This document shows positions 40,684-49,168 of a DNA stretch of 51,773 nt, one piece after another (position 1 is the first letter of the stretch; each line of letters starts with the position of its first letter). Location: positions 1 through 51,773 of the forward strand of contig CAZOVB010000028.1 in NCBI GenBank assembly GCA_964583095.1, read 5' to 3'. The position numbers and the translations under genes are program-made. A model generated the notes under the pieces. It did no database searches. It had not been told where the DNA came from and saw only the letters and a list, made by a program, of their open reading frames with translations. The stretch comes from CAZOVB01 sp964583095. GTDB lineage: Bacteria; Planctomycetota; Phycisphaerae; SM23-33.

Positions 40684-42384
40684 TCAGTTCAGGCCCCGAA
40701 TGCGCCGGAAAAGCTCCTTGACCTTGTGGTAGGCCTCCTTGGGGCGCCGGTATTCGTCCACGACGCCCTTGTTGTTGAAGGCACGGGGTCTGCCCAGGGC
40801 CATGCGAACATGATGGCTGGTCCGCATATCGCAGAACTGCCAGATGCTCAAACCCGCAAACGCCTCGGTCTGCTCGAACATGTGGGCGATGACCGTCTGA
40901 AGGTGGTTGCCTTGATACGCTTCGGACCAGCGGGCCCCGTGTTCGTCCCGCCAGCCGTAGAGGGCACCTGCGCCGATCTCGCTGATAATCAACGGCTTGT
41001 CCTGGAATCCCTTTTCTTTGAAGAACTCCACCAGGTCGTCCAGGTAGGCGGGGATACCTTCGATCTGCCCGACATACCAGCCGGGATAGCAGTTGACACT
41101 GATCACGTCGGCCAGGTCCAGATTTACATCTCCCTTGGGCCTGCAGGTGGCGTAGGTCACAGGACGCGTCGGGTCGAGCTGACGAAGCTTGCCCAGGAGC
41201 AACTCGAAGATTGCTCGCGAATCTTCGCTGTCGCTGTGGGCTTCATTGAGAATGCCCCAGAGGATGACCGAGGGCCGGTTGATGGCCGATGCCACCATCT
41301 CGTTGACGTTTTCGACCTGCTGGGCCTGGAACTTCTCATGTGTCATCGCTTCGGGACTGTTGCCCCAGCCGGTGGCTTCGTTCCATACGCAGATGCCCAT
41401 CTCGTCGCAAAGATCCAGGAAACGAACGTCCTGGGGGTAATGGCTTCCGCGGACAAAATTGCACCCGGCGTCGATGAGCTGCTGGAGGTCCGAGACGATC
41501 AGGTGTTCCGGCAGGCCGCAGCCGAATTGCGGATGGGCCTCGTGCCGGCAGAAGCCCAGGAGCTTGTGTTCCTGACCGTTGATGAGAATCTGCCGATCTT
41601 TCACCTCGACGCTCCGCAGGCCGATACGCTCTCGCATGTCGTCGCTGCCCAGTTGCACGTGCAGTTGATGCAGATTGGGTTCCTGGGGCGACCAGAGGGC
41701 GGCCCCTGCCGGTTGGACGCTCCGCTGGATCTTGCCGTACTTGTTGTCCAATTGAATCGACTCGCGGAGGAGCTCCTCCCGGCCCCAGCGGATGACAAGT
41801 TCATGTTCGGCCGGCAGGTCGAAGGCCGTGTAGTCGATGAAGACCGAGACCTCTCGCGTTTCGAGATCCTCCACCTCAATGCGAAGCGAGTTGATCCAGT
41901 GCTTGCCGAGCCGATGCCACTGGGCTCCCCGCGCGATGCCCCCGTAGTGATACCAGTCATAGTATTCCTGGTGAAGGGCGCTGATGTTCTCGAAGTCGAA
42001 TCGGTTGTCCACGAGCACCACGATCTCAGCCTGGCCCAGGGGAAGGTCGCTGAGCGTATACGAGAAACGGGTGAACCCGTTGCGATGCTCGCCCAGGAGC
42101 TTGCAGTTGACGTACGTTCGCGACCAGTGATGCACGCCGTCAAGCAGCAGGAGGTAATGGCCGGTATCCTCGACGGGCGCCCAGGTTCGATAGGCCGCCA
42201 GAGCTCGTTCGGCCTGGTAGCGAGGCGAGGCGTCGAAGTTGCCCGGCACGGCCATCAGGTCGTCGAACCGGATCCGGCCAGGATCGATATCTTCTGCGTT
42301 GACATCGCCGAGAAAGGCGAAATCCCATACGCCGCAAAGGTCGGTCACTTTCCGCATGTCATGTTGGGCAAAACGTCTGGTCAT
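40684..42384 (-). CDS. Glycoside hydrolase family 2 (beta-glucuronidase/beta-galactosidase-like)
   Basis: 566 residues. Sugar-binding domain, immunoglobulin-like domain and TIM barrel of GH2. Acid/base Glu in LWGILNEAHSDSED (NE motif) and nucleophile Glu in PLIISEIGAGALYGWRDE; IWQFCDMRTSHHVRM fits the beta-glucuronidase branch. There is no signal peptide, suggesting a cytoplasmic enzyme acting on imported oligosaccharides. ATG 42382-42384 (MTRRFAQHDMRKVTDLCGVW) matches the family start; the frame is open further upstream. Divergent from purB (124-bp gap). Substrate not certain. Confidence 0.88.
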   Translation of the reverse strand: MTRRFAQHDMRKVTDLCGVWDFAFLGDVNAEDIDPGRIRFDDLMAVPGNFDASPRYQAERALAAYRTWAPVEDTGHYLLLLDGVHHWSRTYVNCKLLGEHRNGFTRFSYTLSDLPLGQAEIVVLVDNRFDFENISALHQEYYDWYHYGGIARGAQWHRLGKHWINSLRIEVEDLETREVSVFIDYTAFDLPAEHELVIRWGREELLRESIQLDNKYGKIQRSVQPAGAALWSPQEPNLHQLHVQLGSDDMRERIGLRSVEVKDRQILINGQEHKLLGFCRHEAHPQFGCGLPEHLIVSDLQQLIDAGCNFVRGSHYPQDVRFLDLCDEMGICVWNEATGWGNSPEAMTHEKFQAQQVENVNEMVASAINRPSVILWGILNEAHSDSEDSRAIFELLLGKLRQLDPTRPVTYATCRPKGDVNLDLADVISVNCYPGWYVGQIEGIPAYLDDLVEFFKEKGFQDKPLIISEIGAGALYGWRDEHGARWSEAYQGNHLQTVIAHMFEQTEAFAGLSIWQFCDMRTSHHVRMALGRPRAFNNKGVVDEYRRPKEAYHKVKELFRRIRGLN

Positions 42385-42508
42385 CTCTGCGTGGTCCTTT
42401 CGTGAAAACGGGGAATGCAGCATCTTACCGGGCAGGTGTGCAACATAGAAGCTTCTTCGCAGGCCGGCAGGTTGCAGGGAACCCGGGGGCACAGTAGACT
42501 TTATCGCC

Positions 42509-43951
42509 ATGAGCAACCAACCAACCACCGAATCGGAATACCGCAGTCCGCTGGCCGGCCGCTACGCTTCCCAGGCCATGCGCGAGCTCTTCAGTGCCCA
42601 GCGCAAACATTCCACGTGGCGAAGGCTTTGGCTGGCGCTGGCCCAGAGCCAGAAGCAGCTAGGCCTGGAGATCCCCGACCAGGCGATCGAGCAGATGTCC
42701 GAGCATCTGGAAGACATCGACTTCGCCTCAGCCGGGCAGTACGAGAAGAGGTTCCGCCACGACGTGATGGCTCACATTCATGCCTTTGGCGACGCCGCCC
42801 CGGCCGCTGCGGGGATCATCCACCTCGGTGCGACCAGCCAGTTCGTCAACTGCAACACCGACATGCTCCAGATGCGTCAGGGCCTGTGCATTGTGCGCGA
42901 TTATCTGGCGGCCATCATCGACGCCCTGGGCCGCTTCGCCCGGGAGTATCGCGATCTTCCCTGCCTGGGCTTTACGCATTTCCAGCCTGCCCAGATGGTC
43001 ACCGTCGGCAAACGCGCGACGCTCTGGTGCTATGACTTCGTCCGCGACCTGGAGGAGATCGAGCACCGTCTGCAAGGCCTGGAATTCCGCGGGGTCAAGG
43101 GCACCACCGGCACGCAGGCAAGCTTCCTGGCGCTGTTTGAGGGAGACCACGAGAAGGTCGAGCAGCTCGATCGCATGGTCGCCGAGAAGATGGGTTTCGA
43201 TCGGATCGCCCCGGTGACAGGACAGACCTACAGCCGAAAGGTCGACGCGCGCATCGTGGAAGACCTGGCCCAGATCGGCGCCAGTGTCCACAAGTTCTGC
43301 AACGACATTCGTCTCCTGGCCCACATGAAGGAGATTGAAGAACCGTTTGCCTCCGGCCAGGTCGGTTCCAGCGCGATGGCCTACAAACGCAACCCGATGC
43401 GTTGCGAGCGAGCCACGGCGCTTTCGCGTTTCCTGATGGACCTGGCCCGCAGTCCGCTTCACACCGCCGCCGAGCAGTGGTTCGAGAGGACCCTGGACGA
43501 CTCAGCCAACAAGCGGCTGGCCATCAGCGAGTGCTTCCTGGCCACCGATGCGATCTGCCGAATCGTTCTGAACGTTGTGGACGGGCTTGTGGTCTATCCG
43601 GCGGTGATCGATGCACACGTCCGTCGCGAGCTTCCCTTCATGGCCACCGAGAACATCCTGATGGCCGGCGTGCGTGCAGGCGGGGATCGCCAGGAACTCC
43701 ATGAGAAGATCCGCCAATATTCGCAGGCGGCCGCCCAGAAGGTCAAGATGGAAGGCGGCAGCAACGATCTGATCGAGCGCCTGCGGGCCGATGAGGCCTT
43801 TGCCGACCTGGACTTCGAAAAGCTGCTGGATCCGACCACCTTCACCGGACGATGCTCTCAGCAGGTCGATGCCTTCCTGGAACAGACGGTCCAGCCCATC
43901 CGGAGCCGCTATGCACATGCCCTGGGCGCGCAGGCAGACCTGGAGATATGA
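42509..43951 (+). CDS. purB: Adenylosuccinate lyase
   Basis: 480 residues. Splits adenylosuccinate (and SAICAR) in purine synthesis. Fumarase/aspartase-superfamily signature GSSAMAYKRNPMRCE (flexible catalytic loop), GIIHLGATSQFVNCNTD (catalytic His region) and TGTQASF. Start MSNQPTTESEYRSPLAGRYAS is that of the eukaryote-like purB group. The stop overlaps the next gene's ATG (ATGA). Confidence 0.96.
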   Translation: MSNQPTTESEYRSPLAGRYASQAMRELFSAQRKHSTWRRLWLALAQSQKQLGLEIPDQAIEQMSEHLEDIDFASAGQYEKRFRHDVMAHIHAFGDAAPAAAGIIHLGATSQFVNCNTDMLQMRQGLCIVRDYLAAIIDALGRFAREYRDLPCLGFTHFQPAQMVTVGKRATLWCYDFVRDLEEIEHRLQGLEFRGVKGTTGTQASFLALFEGDHEKVEQLDRMVAEKMGFDRIAPVTGQTYSRKVDARIVEDLAQIGASVHKFCNDIRLLAHMKEIEEPFASGQVGSSAMAYKRNPMRCERATALSRFLMDLARSPLHTAAEQWFERTLDDSANKRLAISECFLATDAICRIVLNVVDGLVVYPAVIDAHVRRELPFMATENILMAGVRAGGDRQELHEKIRQYSQAAAQKVKMEGGSNDLIERLRADEAFADLDFEKLLDPTTFTGRCSQQVDAFLEQTVQPIRSRYAHALGAQADLEI

Positions 43952-44220
43952 GCCAGGCGATGCACAGGGTGGTTCTTTACGGCTGGAAGGTCGGCCTGGA
44001 CCGGATGGATCTTACGCAGCTTCTGCACCTTCGCTGCTGCCTGGAGCTGGATCAGGCCTCGATACTTGTCGAGAGCCTGTTGGATGATAAAAAGGTAACG
44101 CTGGAATTCGTCCAGGCCGCCGAAGCACAAGAGTTCGCCGACAGCGCCACGCGACTCGGTGCGTTGTGCAATGTGGAGTCGGCCGGGGAACTCAAGTCAG
44201 AACCCGAACAAGGCGAATGA
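43948..44220 (+). CDS. Small L7/L12 C-terminal-like protein overlapping purB
   Basis: 90 residues, MSQAMHRVVLYGWKVGLDRM. The order of hydrophobic positions, with LTQLLHLRCCLELDQASILV, VTLEFVQAAEAQEFADSATRL and GALCNVE, resembles the ribosomal L7/L12 C-terminal fold (alpha-beta sandwich), although no sequence motif is strict. The start overlaps the purB stop by 4 bp, so it is translationally coupled to purB. Its last 29 bp lie antisense to the end of murD. The function is unknown; the fold assignment is an inference. Confidence 0.65.
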   Translation: MSQAMHRVVLYGWKVGLDRMDLTQLLHLRCCLELDQASILVESLLDDKKVTLEFVQAAEAQEFADSATRLGALCNVESAGELKSEPEQGE

Positions 44221-45523
44221 AGGCCTGGCCCCGCTGCTGGTAATTGTCGAACATGTCATAGGAGGCACAGCCCGGGCTCAGCAGGACCGCGTCTCCTGAT
44301 TGAGACAGTTCCGCGCAGAGGGCGACGGCGTGGGAGAGGTCTTGGACTGTTTCACACAGGGGCAGCCCGCTGTCCCGCGCTGCCTCCACCGCGGAGAGAA
44401 TCGCCTGGGATGTCTCTCCCAGAGCGATAACCGCCTTTGCCCGTCCGGCCAGGATCCGGCCAAGCGAAGCAAAACTGACCTTCTTGTCATAGCCGCCAAC
44501 GATCAGCAATACTTTTCGCGCCTCAAAAGCCTCCAGGGCTACCTGGACCCCTTCCGGCGTGGTGCATTTGGAGTCATTGAACCAGCGGACCCCCCGCGAT
44601 TGGTGAACCGGCTGGAGACGGTGGGGCAGACCTTCGAATCGGCCCAGTTGTTCCTGGGCAGTGGTGCGATCGATCCCCAGTTGTCGGGCAACAGCCCAGG
44701 CTGCCTGGGCGTTGGCCTGATTGTGCCGGCCCGGAAGCTGCAGGTCAAACGGCTCATCGTCCGGGTCGAACCAGTCGACCTTCCCCGGTGCTTCAGGGGC
44801 CCAGGAGCGGGTGGCTTGGCATTGCCGATTGAGTATCAGGACTCCCTGATCCTCCTGGCCCAGGAAGATGTTCTTCTTGGCAAGTGAGTACGCTTCCATC
44901 GTGCCATGGCGGTCCAGGTGGTTGGGGGCCAGGTTGGTCACCAGGGCGATATCCGGACAGATGCCGATTCCGGGCAGATGCTCCAACTGGAAGCTCGAAA
45001 GCTCCAGAACCACCCGGTCTTCGTCTGAGATGTTCTCCAACTCGCCAAGGAGTGAAACGCCGATGTTTCCGCCGACCCAGGTTCTGCCGGCCTCACGGAG
45101 AATCGCCCCGGCCATCGCGGTGACGGTGCTCTTGCCCACGCTTCCGGTGATCCCGATCAGTGTCCCTGGGCATCGCTGGAGGAACAGGTTGATCTCTGTG
45201 GTAATGGTTGCGCCGCTTTGCTCGGCGAGTCGCACGGCCGGGTGCTCCGGCGGAATTGCGGGGTTGACCACCAGAAGATCGCAGTCGGTGAAGTCCTCTT
45301 CCACCGGGGGACCAAGGTGCAGGGCAAAGCGGCAGTCCGAAAGCTGCTTGAGTGAATCGCCCAGGCTCTCGGCAGGGGCGTGGTCGCTGACGGTCACTTT
45401 TGCCCCTTGGCAGCAGAGCCAGCGGACGGCCCCGACGCCCCCCCCGAATCGGCCCAGGCCGAAGACGGTGGCCTTTCGGTTGGACGGATCTTCGGCAACG
45501 AGATGACGTCGTCTGGGTGTCAT
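44192..45523 (-). CDS. murD: UDP-N-acetylmuramoylalanine--D-glutamate ligase
   Basis: 443 residues. Adds D-Glu to UDP-MurNAc-L-Ala in peptidoglycan synthesis. N-terminal Rossmann-like domain (FGLGRFGGGVGAVRWL), P-loop GITGSVGKST (124-133; most MurD have GTNGKST), LELSSFQLEHL, APNHLDRH (Mg/substrate region) and the C-terminal WFNDSKCTTPEGVQVALEAF. ATG 45521-45523. It follows the two M16 genes (19-bp gap) on the same strand. This supports a peptidoglycan-containing wall. Confidence 0.95.
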   Translation of the reverse strand: MTPRRRHLVAEDPSNRKATVFGLGRFGGGVGAVRWLCCQGAKVTVSDHAPAESLGDSLKQLSDCRFALHLGPPVEEDFTDCDLLVVNPAIPPEHPAVRLAEQSGATITTEINLFLQRCPGTLIGITGSVGKSTVTAMAGAILREAGRTWVGGNIGVSLLGELENISDEDRVVLELSSFQLEHLPGIGICPDIALVTNLAPNHLDRHGTMEAYSLAKKNIFLGQEDQGVLILNRQCQATRSWAPEAPGKVDWFDPDDEPFDLQLPGRHNQANAQAAWAVARQLGIDRTTAQEQLGRFEGLPHRLQPVHQSRGVRWFNDSKCTTPEGVQVALEAFEARKVLLIVGGYDKKVSFASLGRILAGRAKAVIALGETSQAILSAVEAARDSGLPLCETVQDLSHAVALCAELSQSGDAVLLSPGCASYDMFDNYQQRGQAFIRLVRVLT

Positions 45524-45542
45524 TCTTTCAGAACGGGCAGTG

Positions 45543-46778
45543 TCAGCCGCCCAGGAAATCCTCCGCCGGTCCCAAGGCGGTCTGGTCGACCTGGTCGATC
45601 GCGTATTGCCTGGCGACTTGCATCACCTGCTCGCGTGTAACGTCGAAGACACACTGGATGCTCTCTTGGAGCGTCTGGTATCTTTGTGCATAGACCCAGT
45701 CGGTAGCGACACTGGAGAGCCTTCCCATGGGAATCTCGCCCTTGAGTGTCGCCCCGGAAGCGATCTTGTTTTTGGCGGCCTGGAGTTCCCCCTCGCTTGG
45801 CCCGTCTTTGCAGAATCGCCGAAGCTCCTCCATTGCGATCGAGAGAACCTTGCCCGGGTTCTGGGGAGAACAGCAGATCGTCGTCATGAACATACCGGCA
45901 TGATCCATCGGCCGGTAGTGCATCGAAGCATGGTCGGCCAGGCCGGTATCGATCAGGGCGTAGTAAAGACGACTGGAACTCGAGTCGCCCACCAGGGCGC
46001 TGAGAAGCTCAGCGGCATAGCGTTTCGGGTCCCGGGCGTCGGGAGCCTGGCAGGACAGGCCGATCTGCTGGCGCAGGAGTTTTTCATCGCGGATCGCCTG
46101 CCGGCTCTGTTGTGTCCTGGCCGGGGGAGTGGAACGATCGTCCTTGCCGCCGGGCCAGTGCCCGCAGTGGCGGCCGGCGCCCTGGACCAAGGCTGGGAAA
46201 TCCACGTTCCCCGTCGCGACCAGCGTGATATTCTCTGCTGCGTAATGCGACTGGAAGTAGTCTCGCATCTGCTGGGCCGTCATGTCCGAAATCGACGCGT
46301 TGGTGCCCAAAATCATATTGCCCAGCGGGTGGCCGCGGAAATGCTGGGCCATCACCGCATCGTACAGCCGGAAGTACGGGTCGTCCTTGTAGAGAGCGAT
46401 CTCATCCAGAATCACCTGCTTCTCGGTCTGGAAGTCCTCCTCGCGCAAAGCGGGCCGGAGGATTTCCGCCAGCAGCGCCTGGAGCCTGTCCTGGTATTCC
46501 GGAAGGACTGCTCCGTAGAAAATCGTGGTCTCTTCGCAGGTCGCTGCGTTGTAGTTGGCGCCCAGTTCATCGAACTGGCGATTAACGTCCAGGCCGGTCT
46601 TGCCGTCGGAGCCCTTAAAGACCATGTGTTCCAGGAAATGACTGACGCCCGAGACCTCGGGGCTTTCGTCCCGACTGCCCGTCATTACCAGGAACGCCTG
46701 GGCCATCGAGGCCGCTTCGGGGTTCACCTCCGCTGCCACGGTCAGGCCGTTATCCAACGTCTCTGTCAGGAAGTTCAT
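45543..46778 (-). CDS. M16-family zinc peptidase, catalytic-type subunit
   Basis: 411 residues. The inverted zinc motif HFLEH (H47, E50, H51) is in SHFLEHMVFKGSDGKT, and the distal Glu is in ILDEIALYKDDP. The C-terminal domain lacks the strict R-Y pair: it has SSSRLYYALIDTGLADHAS. Probably the catalytic half of a two-subunit M16B-type protease. The start overlaps the stop of the preceding M16 gene by 4 bp (ATGA), so the two proteins are made together. The cellular substrate is unknown. Confidence 0.92.
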   Translation of the reverse strand: MNFLTETLDNGLTVAAEVNPEAASMAQAFLVMTGSRDESPEVSGVSHFLEHMVFKGSDGKTGLDVNRQFDELGANYNAATCEETTIFYGAVLPEYQDRLQALLAEILRPALREEDFQTEKQVILDEIALYKDDPYFRLYDAVMAQHFRGHPLGNMILGTNASISDMTAQQMRDYFQSHYAAENITLVATGNVDFPALVQGAGRHCGHWPGGKDDRSTPPARTQQSRQAIRDEKLLRQQIGLSCQAPDARDPKRYAAELLSALVGDSSSSRLYYALIDTGLADHASMHYRPMDHAGMFMTTICCSPQNPGKVLSIAMEELRRFCKDGPSEGELQAAKNKIASGATLKGEIPMGRLSSVATDWVYAQRYQTLQESIQCVFDVTREQVMQVARQYAIDQVDQTALGPAEDFLGG

Positions 46779-48019
46779 TCTGTGGCCTCCGGGGTCTGGA
46801 CGTCCTCGGGCCCGACGACGACCTGGGTGAAGTTTTCAGCCGGGTAGGCTTCGAGGCACTGGCGGATCTGCTGGTCGGTTACCGCATCGAATGCCTGGGA
46901 GATCTGCTCCAGGCTGCGGATCTGCTTGAGGTAGAACCAGTCACTGGCCAAGCTTGCCGCACGGGCGCTGGTGGATTCTCCCTGCATGACCAGTGCGCTT
47001 TTGGTCTGCACGCGGCCTCGCTCGAGTTCGTCGGGGCTGACGCCCTTGGCGAGCTTGCGAAGTTCCGCGACGGTAACTTCCACGGTCTGCTGGGCCAGTT
47101 CCGGGCGGGTTCCGGCGTAGGTGAACATGCCCGCCGCGACGCTGACGGCGTGGTAGTTGCACTCGACGTGGTAGACCAGCCCCCGCTTCTCGCGGACCTC
47201 GGAGAACAGTCGGCTGCTCATCCCGTCCGAGAGGATGGTCTGGGCCATCCGGGCCGGGTAGTACATGCCATCCAGCAGCGGCGGAGCTTCGTGGGCCAGG
47301 CAGATGTGCGTCTGGGCAGAATCCTTCTGCAGGTGGCGCTTGCCCCTGGGTGCCTGGCCCAGTCTGGGTGGGGGCGGGGCCGGGCTTTCCCAGTCGCCAA
47401 AGAGCTCCTTGACCGTCTCGAGCAGTGATGGCCAGTCGAGATTGCCCGCCACGGCCAGGATCATCCCCTCCGGGGCCAGGGCGGCCCGGATGTGCTCACT
47501 TGCTGCATCGGCCTGCAAATTCTGAAGTTCTTCCTGTTCTCCGTAAATGCACTTGCCAAGGGGCGGGGGGTAGAACTGCTCCCGCAGAAGAACGCCGGCC
47601 TTGCGGGAGGGTTCATCCTCGATGCTCTCCAGCTCGCCGAGGATCAGCTCCCGTGAAGCGGGAAAGCTCTCCTGGGCCAGGCGCGGCCTGCGGATGACGT
47701 CGGCCAGCAGCGACAGGACCTGGGGCAGGTTGCGTCCCAACTGGGCCGAAGAGAGGTGCAGAAACTCCCGCCCTGCCCGGAGCCGATGCTGAGCGCCCAG
47801 GTTGTCCAGGGCTTCATCCAGGGCCCGCGTGTCCCTTTCTCCTGCGCCGCGCATTAACCACTGGGAAGCGATGGCCGCTGTGCCGCTCATGCCTTCGGGG
47901 TCCCGGGCTGAGCCGCAGGGCAGGAAGATCGAAACCGCTGCCGATTTGACATGGGGCATCTGCTGAGCCAGGACTACCAGCCCATTTTCCAGGGTGTGGC
48001 TATGGAATGCGTCGTTCAC
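46775..48019 (-). CDS. M16-family protein lacking the HxxEH site (non-catalytic subunit)
   Basis: 414 residues. M16 fold, but where HxxEH should be the sequence reads TAAIASQWLMRGAGERD, so no zinc site. It keeps the substrate-binding R-Y element SSRLFSEVREKRGLVYHVE that the partner lacks. GTG 48017-48019 is taken (VNDAFHSHTLENGLVVLAQQ), with AAAGGA 8 nt upstream; the frame is open far upstream but overlaps gpsA antisense. It forms a translationally coupled pair with the next gene, then murD. Confidence 0.9.
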   Translation of the reverse strand: MNDAFHSHTLENGLVVLAQQMPHVKSAAVSIFLPCGSARDPEGMSGTAAIASQWLMRGAGERDTRALDEALDNLGAQHRLRAGREFLHLSSAQLGRNLPQVLSLLADVIRRPRLAQESFPASRELILGELESIEDEPSRKAGVLLREQFYPPPLGKCIYGEQEELQNLQADAASEHIRAALAPEGMILAVAGNLDWPSLLETVKELFGDWESPAPPPPRLGQAPRGKRHLQKDSAQTHICLAHEAPPLLDGMYYPARMAQTILSDGMSSRLFSEVREKRGLVYHVECNYHAVSVAAGMFTYAGTRPELAQQTVEVTVAELRKLAKGVSPDELERGRVQTKSALVMQGESTSARAASLASDWFYLKQIRSLEQISQAFDAVTDQQIRQCLEAYPAENFTQVVVGPEDVQTPEATE

Positions 48020-48148
48020 GCAATCTATCCTTTCTTCTGTAGTGGGATGCCCATTGTACGCATCCGGGATCGATCGGCAACGCTGCGGATGAAAAGGTCC
48101 GGCTGTTGCCGGCTGGACAATCGGCTCACCAGGAGATAGGCTTTGCCC

Positions 48149-49156
48149 ATGGAGAGAATTACAGTCATCGGTGACGGCGCGATGGGGACGCTTTCGGCCC
48201 TGTTGCTCTGCGAAAACAAGCGGAGTGTCCGACTCTGGTCTGCCTTTGAGGAGCAGGGCAGGCAGATGCAGGCCACCCGAGCGAATCCGCGGTTTCTGGC
48301 CGGGGTCAAAATCCCAGAGCAGGTGGAGATTACCTGGCGCGACGAGGACGCCTTCGAGGGCTCGCGGTGGGTCGTATCGGCCGTGCCCACCCAGTACATA
48401 CGCGGCGTCTGGGAGAGGCTGGCTCCGTACTGTCCGCCCGGAGCGGGCATCAGTTCGGTAGCCAAGGGAGTCGAGAAAGAGACGCTCTTGCGGCCTACGC
48501 AGGTGATTCAGGAGGTACTTGGCTCCCAAGGCCGGCGACCCATGAACGTGCTTTCGGGTCCGTCCATCGCGCCGGAGATCGCCCACAAACTGCCGGCCAC
48601 GGTGGTCGCCGCCAGCCAGGATGCGGATTTCGCCCGGCAGGTTCAGGAGGCCTACAGCACCAGCTACTTCCGGGTGTACACCAACGATGATCCGGTGGGC
48701 GTCGAACTGGCCGGGGCAACCAAGAATGTCATCGCCATCGCCGCGGGAATCCTGGACGGCCTGGGCTCGGGCGACAATGCCAAGGCGGCCCTGCTGACAA
48801 GAGGTCTTACCGAAATCGCACGGCTGGGAGAGGCCATGGGCGCCAAGGCGGAGACGTTCGCGGGCCTGGCCGGAATGGGCGACCTGGTAACCACATGTAT
48901 TTCCCCCCTGGGTCGCAACCGCAGTTTCGGCCAGCGCATCGGGCAGGGGATGTCGGTGGAACAAGCCCTGGCAGCCACCGAGTCGGTCGTGGAGGGAGAG
49001 GCCACCTGTCGCGGCGTGGTGGAGCTGGCCCGGAAGCACGGCGTGGACATGCCGATCACCGAGGCCATTTCGCGAGTGCTCTTTGAAGGGATGGGACCCC
49101 GCGAAGCCATCGAGGACCTCATGACCCGCCCGCTCAAGGCCGAAGGCCCCCTGTAA
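48149..49156 (+). CDS. gpsA: NAD(P)-dependent glycerol-3-phosphate dehydrogenase
   Basis: 335 residues. Makes sn-glycerol-3-phosphate for phospholipids. N-terminal MERITVIGDGAMGTLSALLL (GxGxxG form; usual GAGSWGT), SSVAKGVEKETLL, SGPSIAPEIAHKLPATVV and GATKNVIAIAAGILDGLGSGDNA (catalytic Lys), then AGMGDLVTTCISPLGRNRSFG. An in-frame TTG two codons earlier (48143) is 7 nt from AGGAG and is a possible start. The stop is convergent with the GH94 gene (12-bp gap). Confidence 0.94.
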   Translation: MERITVIGDGAMGTLSALLLCENKRSVRLWSAFEEQGRQMQATRANPRFLAGVKIPEQVEITWRDEDAFEGSRWVVSAVPTQYIRGVWERLAPYCPPGAGISSVAKGVEKETLLRPTQVIQEVLGSQGRRPMNVLSGPSIAPEIAHKLPATVVAASQDADFARQVQEAYSTSYFRVYTNDDPVGVELAGATKNVIAIAAGILDGLGSGDNAKAALLTRGLTEIARLGEAMGAKAETFAGLAGMGDLVTTCISPLGRNRSFGQRIGQGMSVEQALAATESVVEGEATCRGVVELARKHGVDMPITEAISRVLFEGMGPREAIEDLMTRPLKAEGPL

Positions 49157-49168
49157 AGGCCAGGACGA

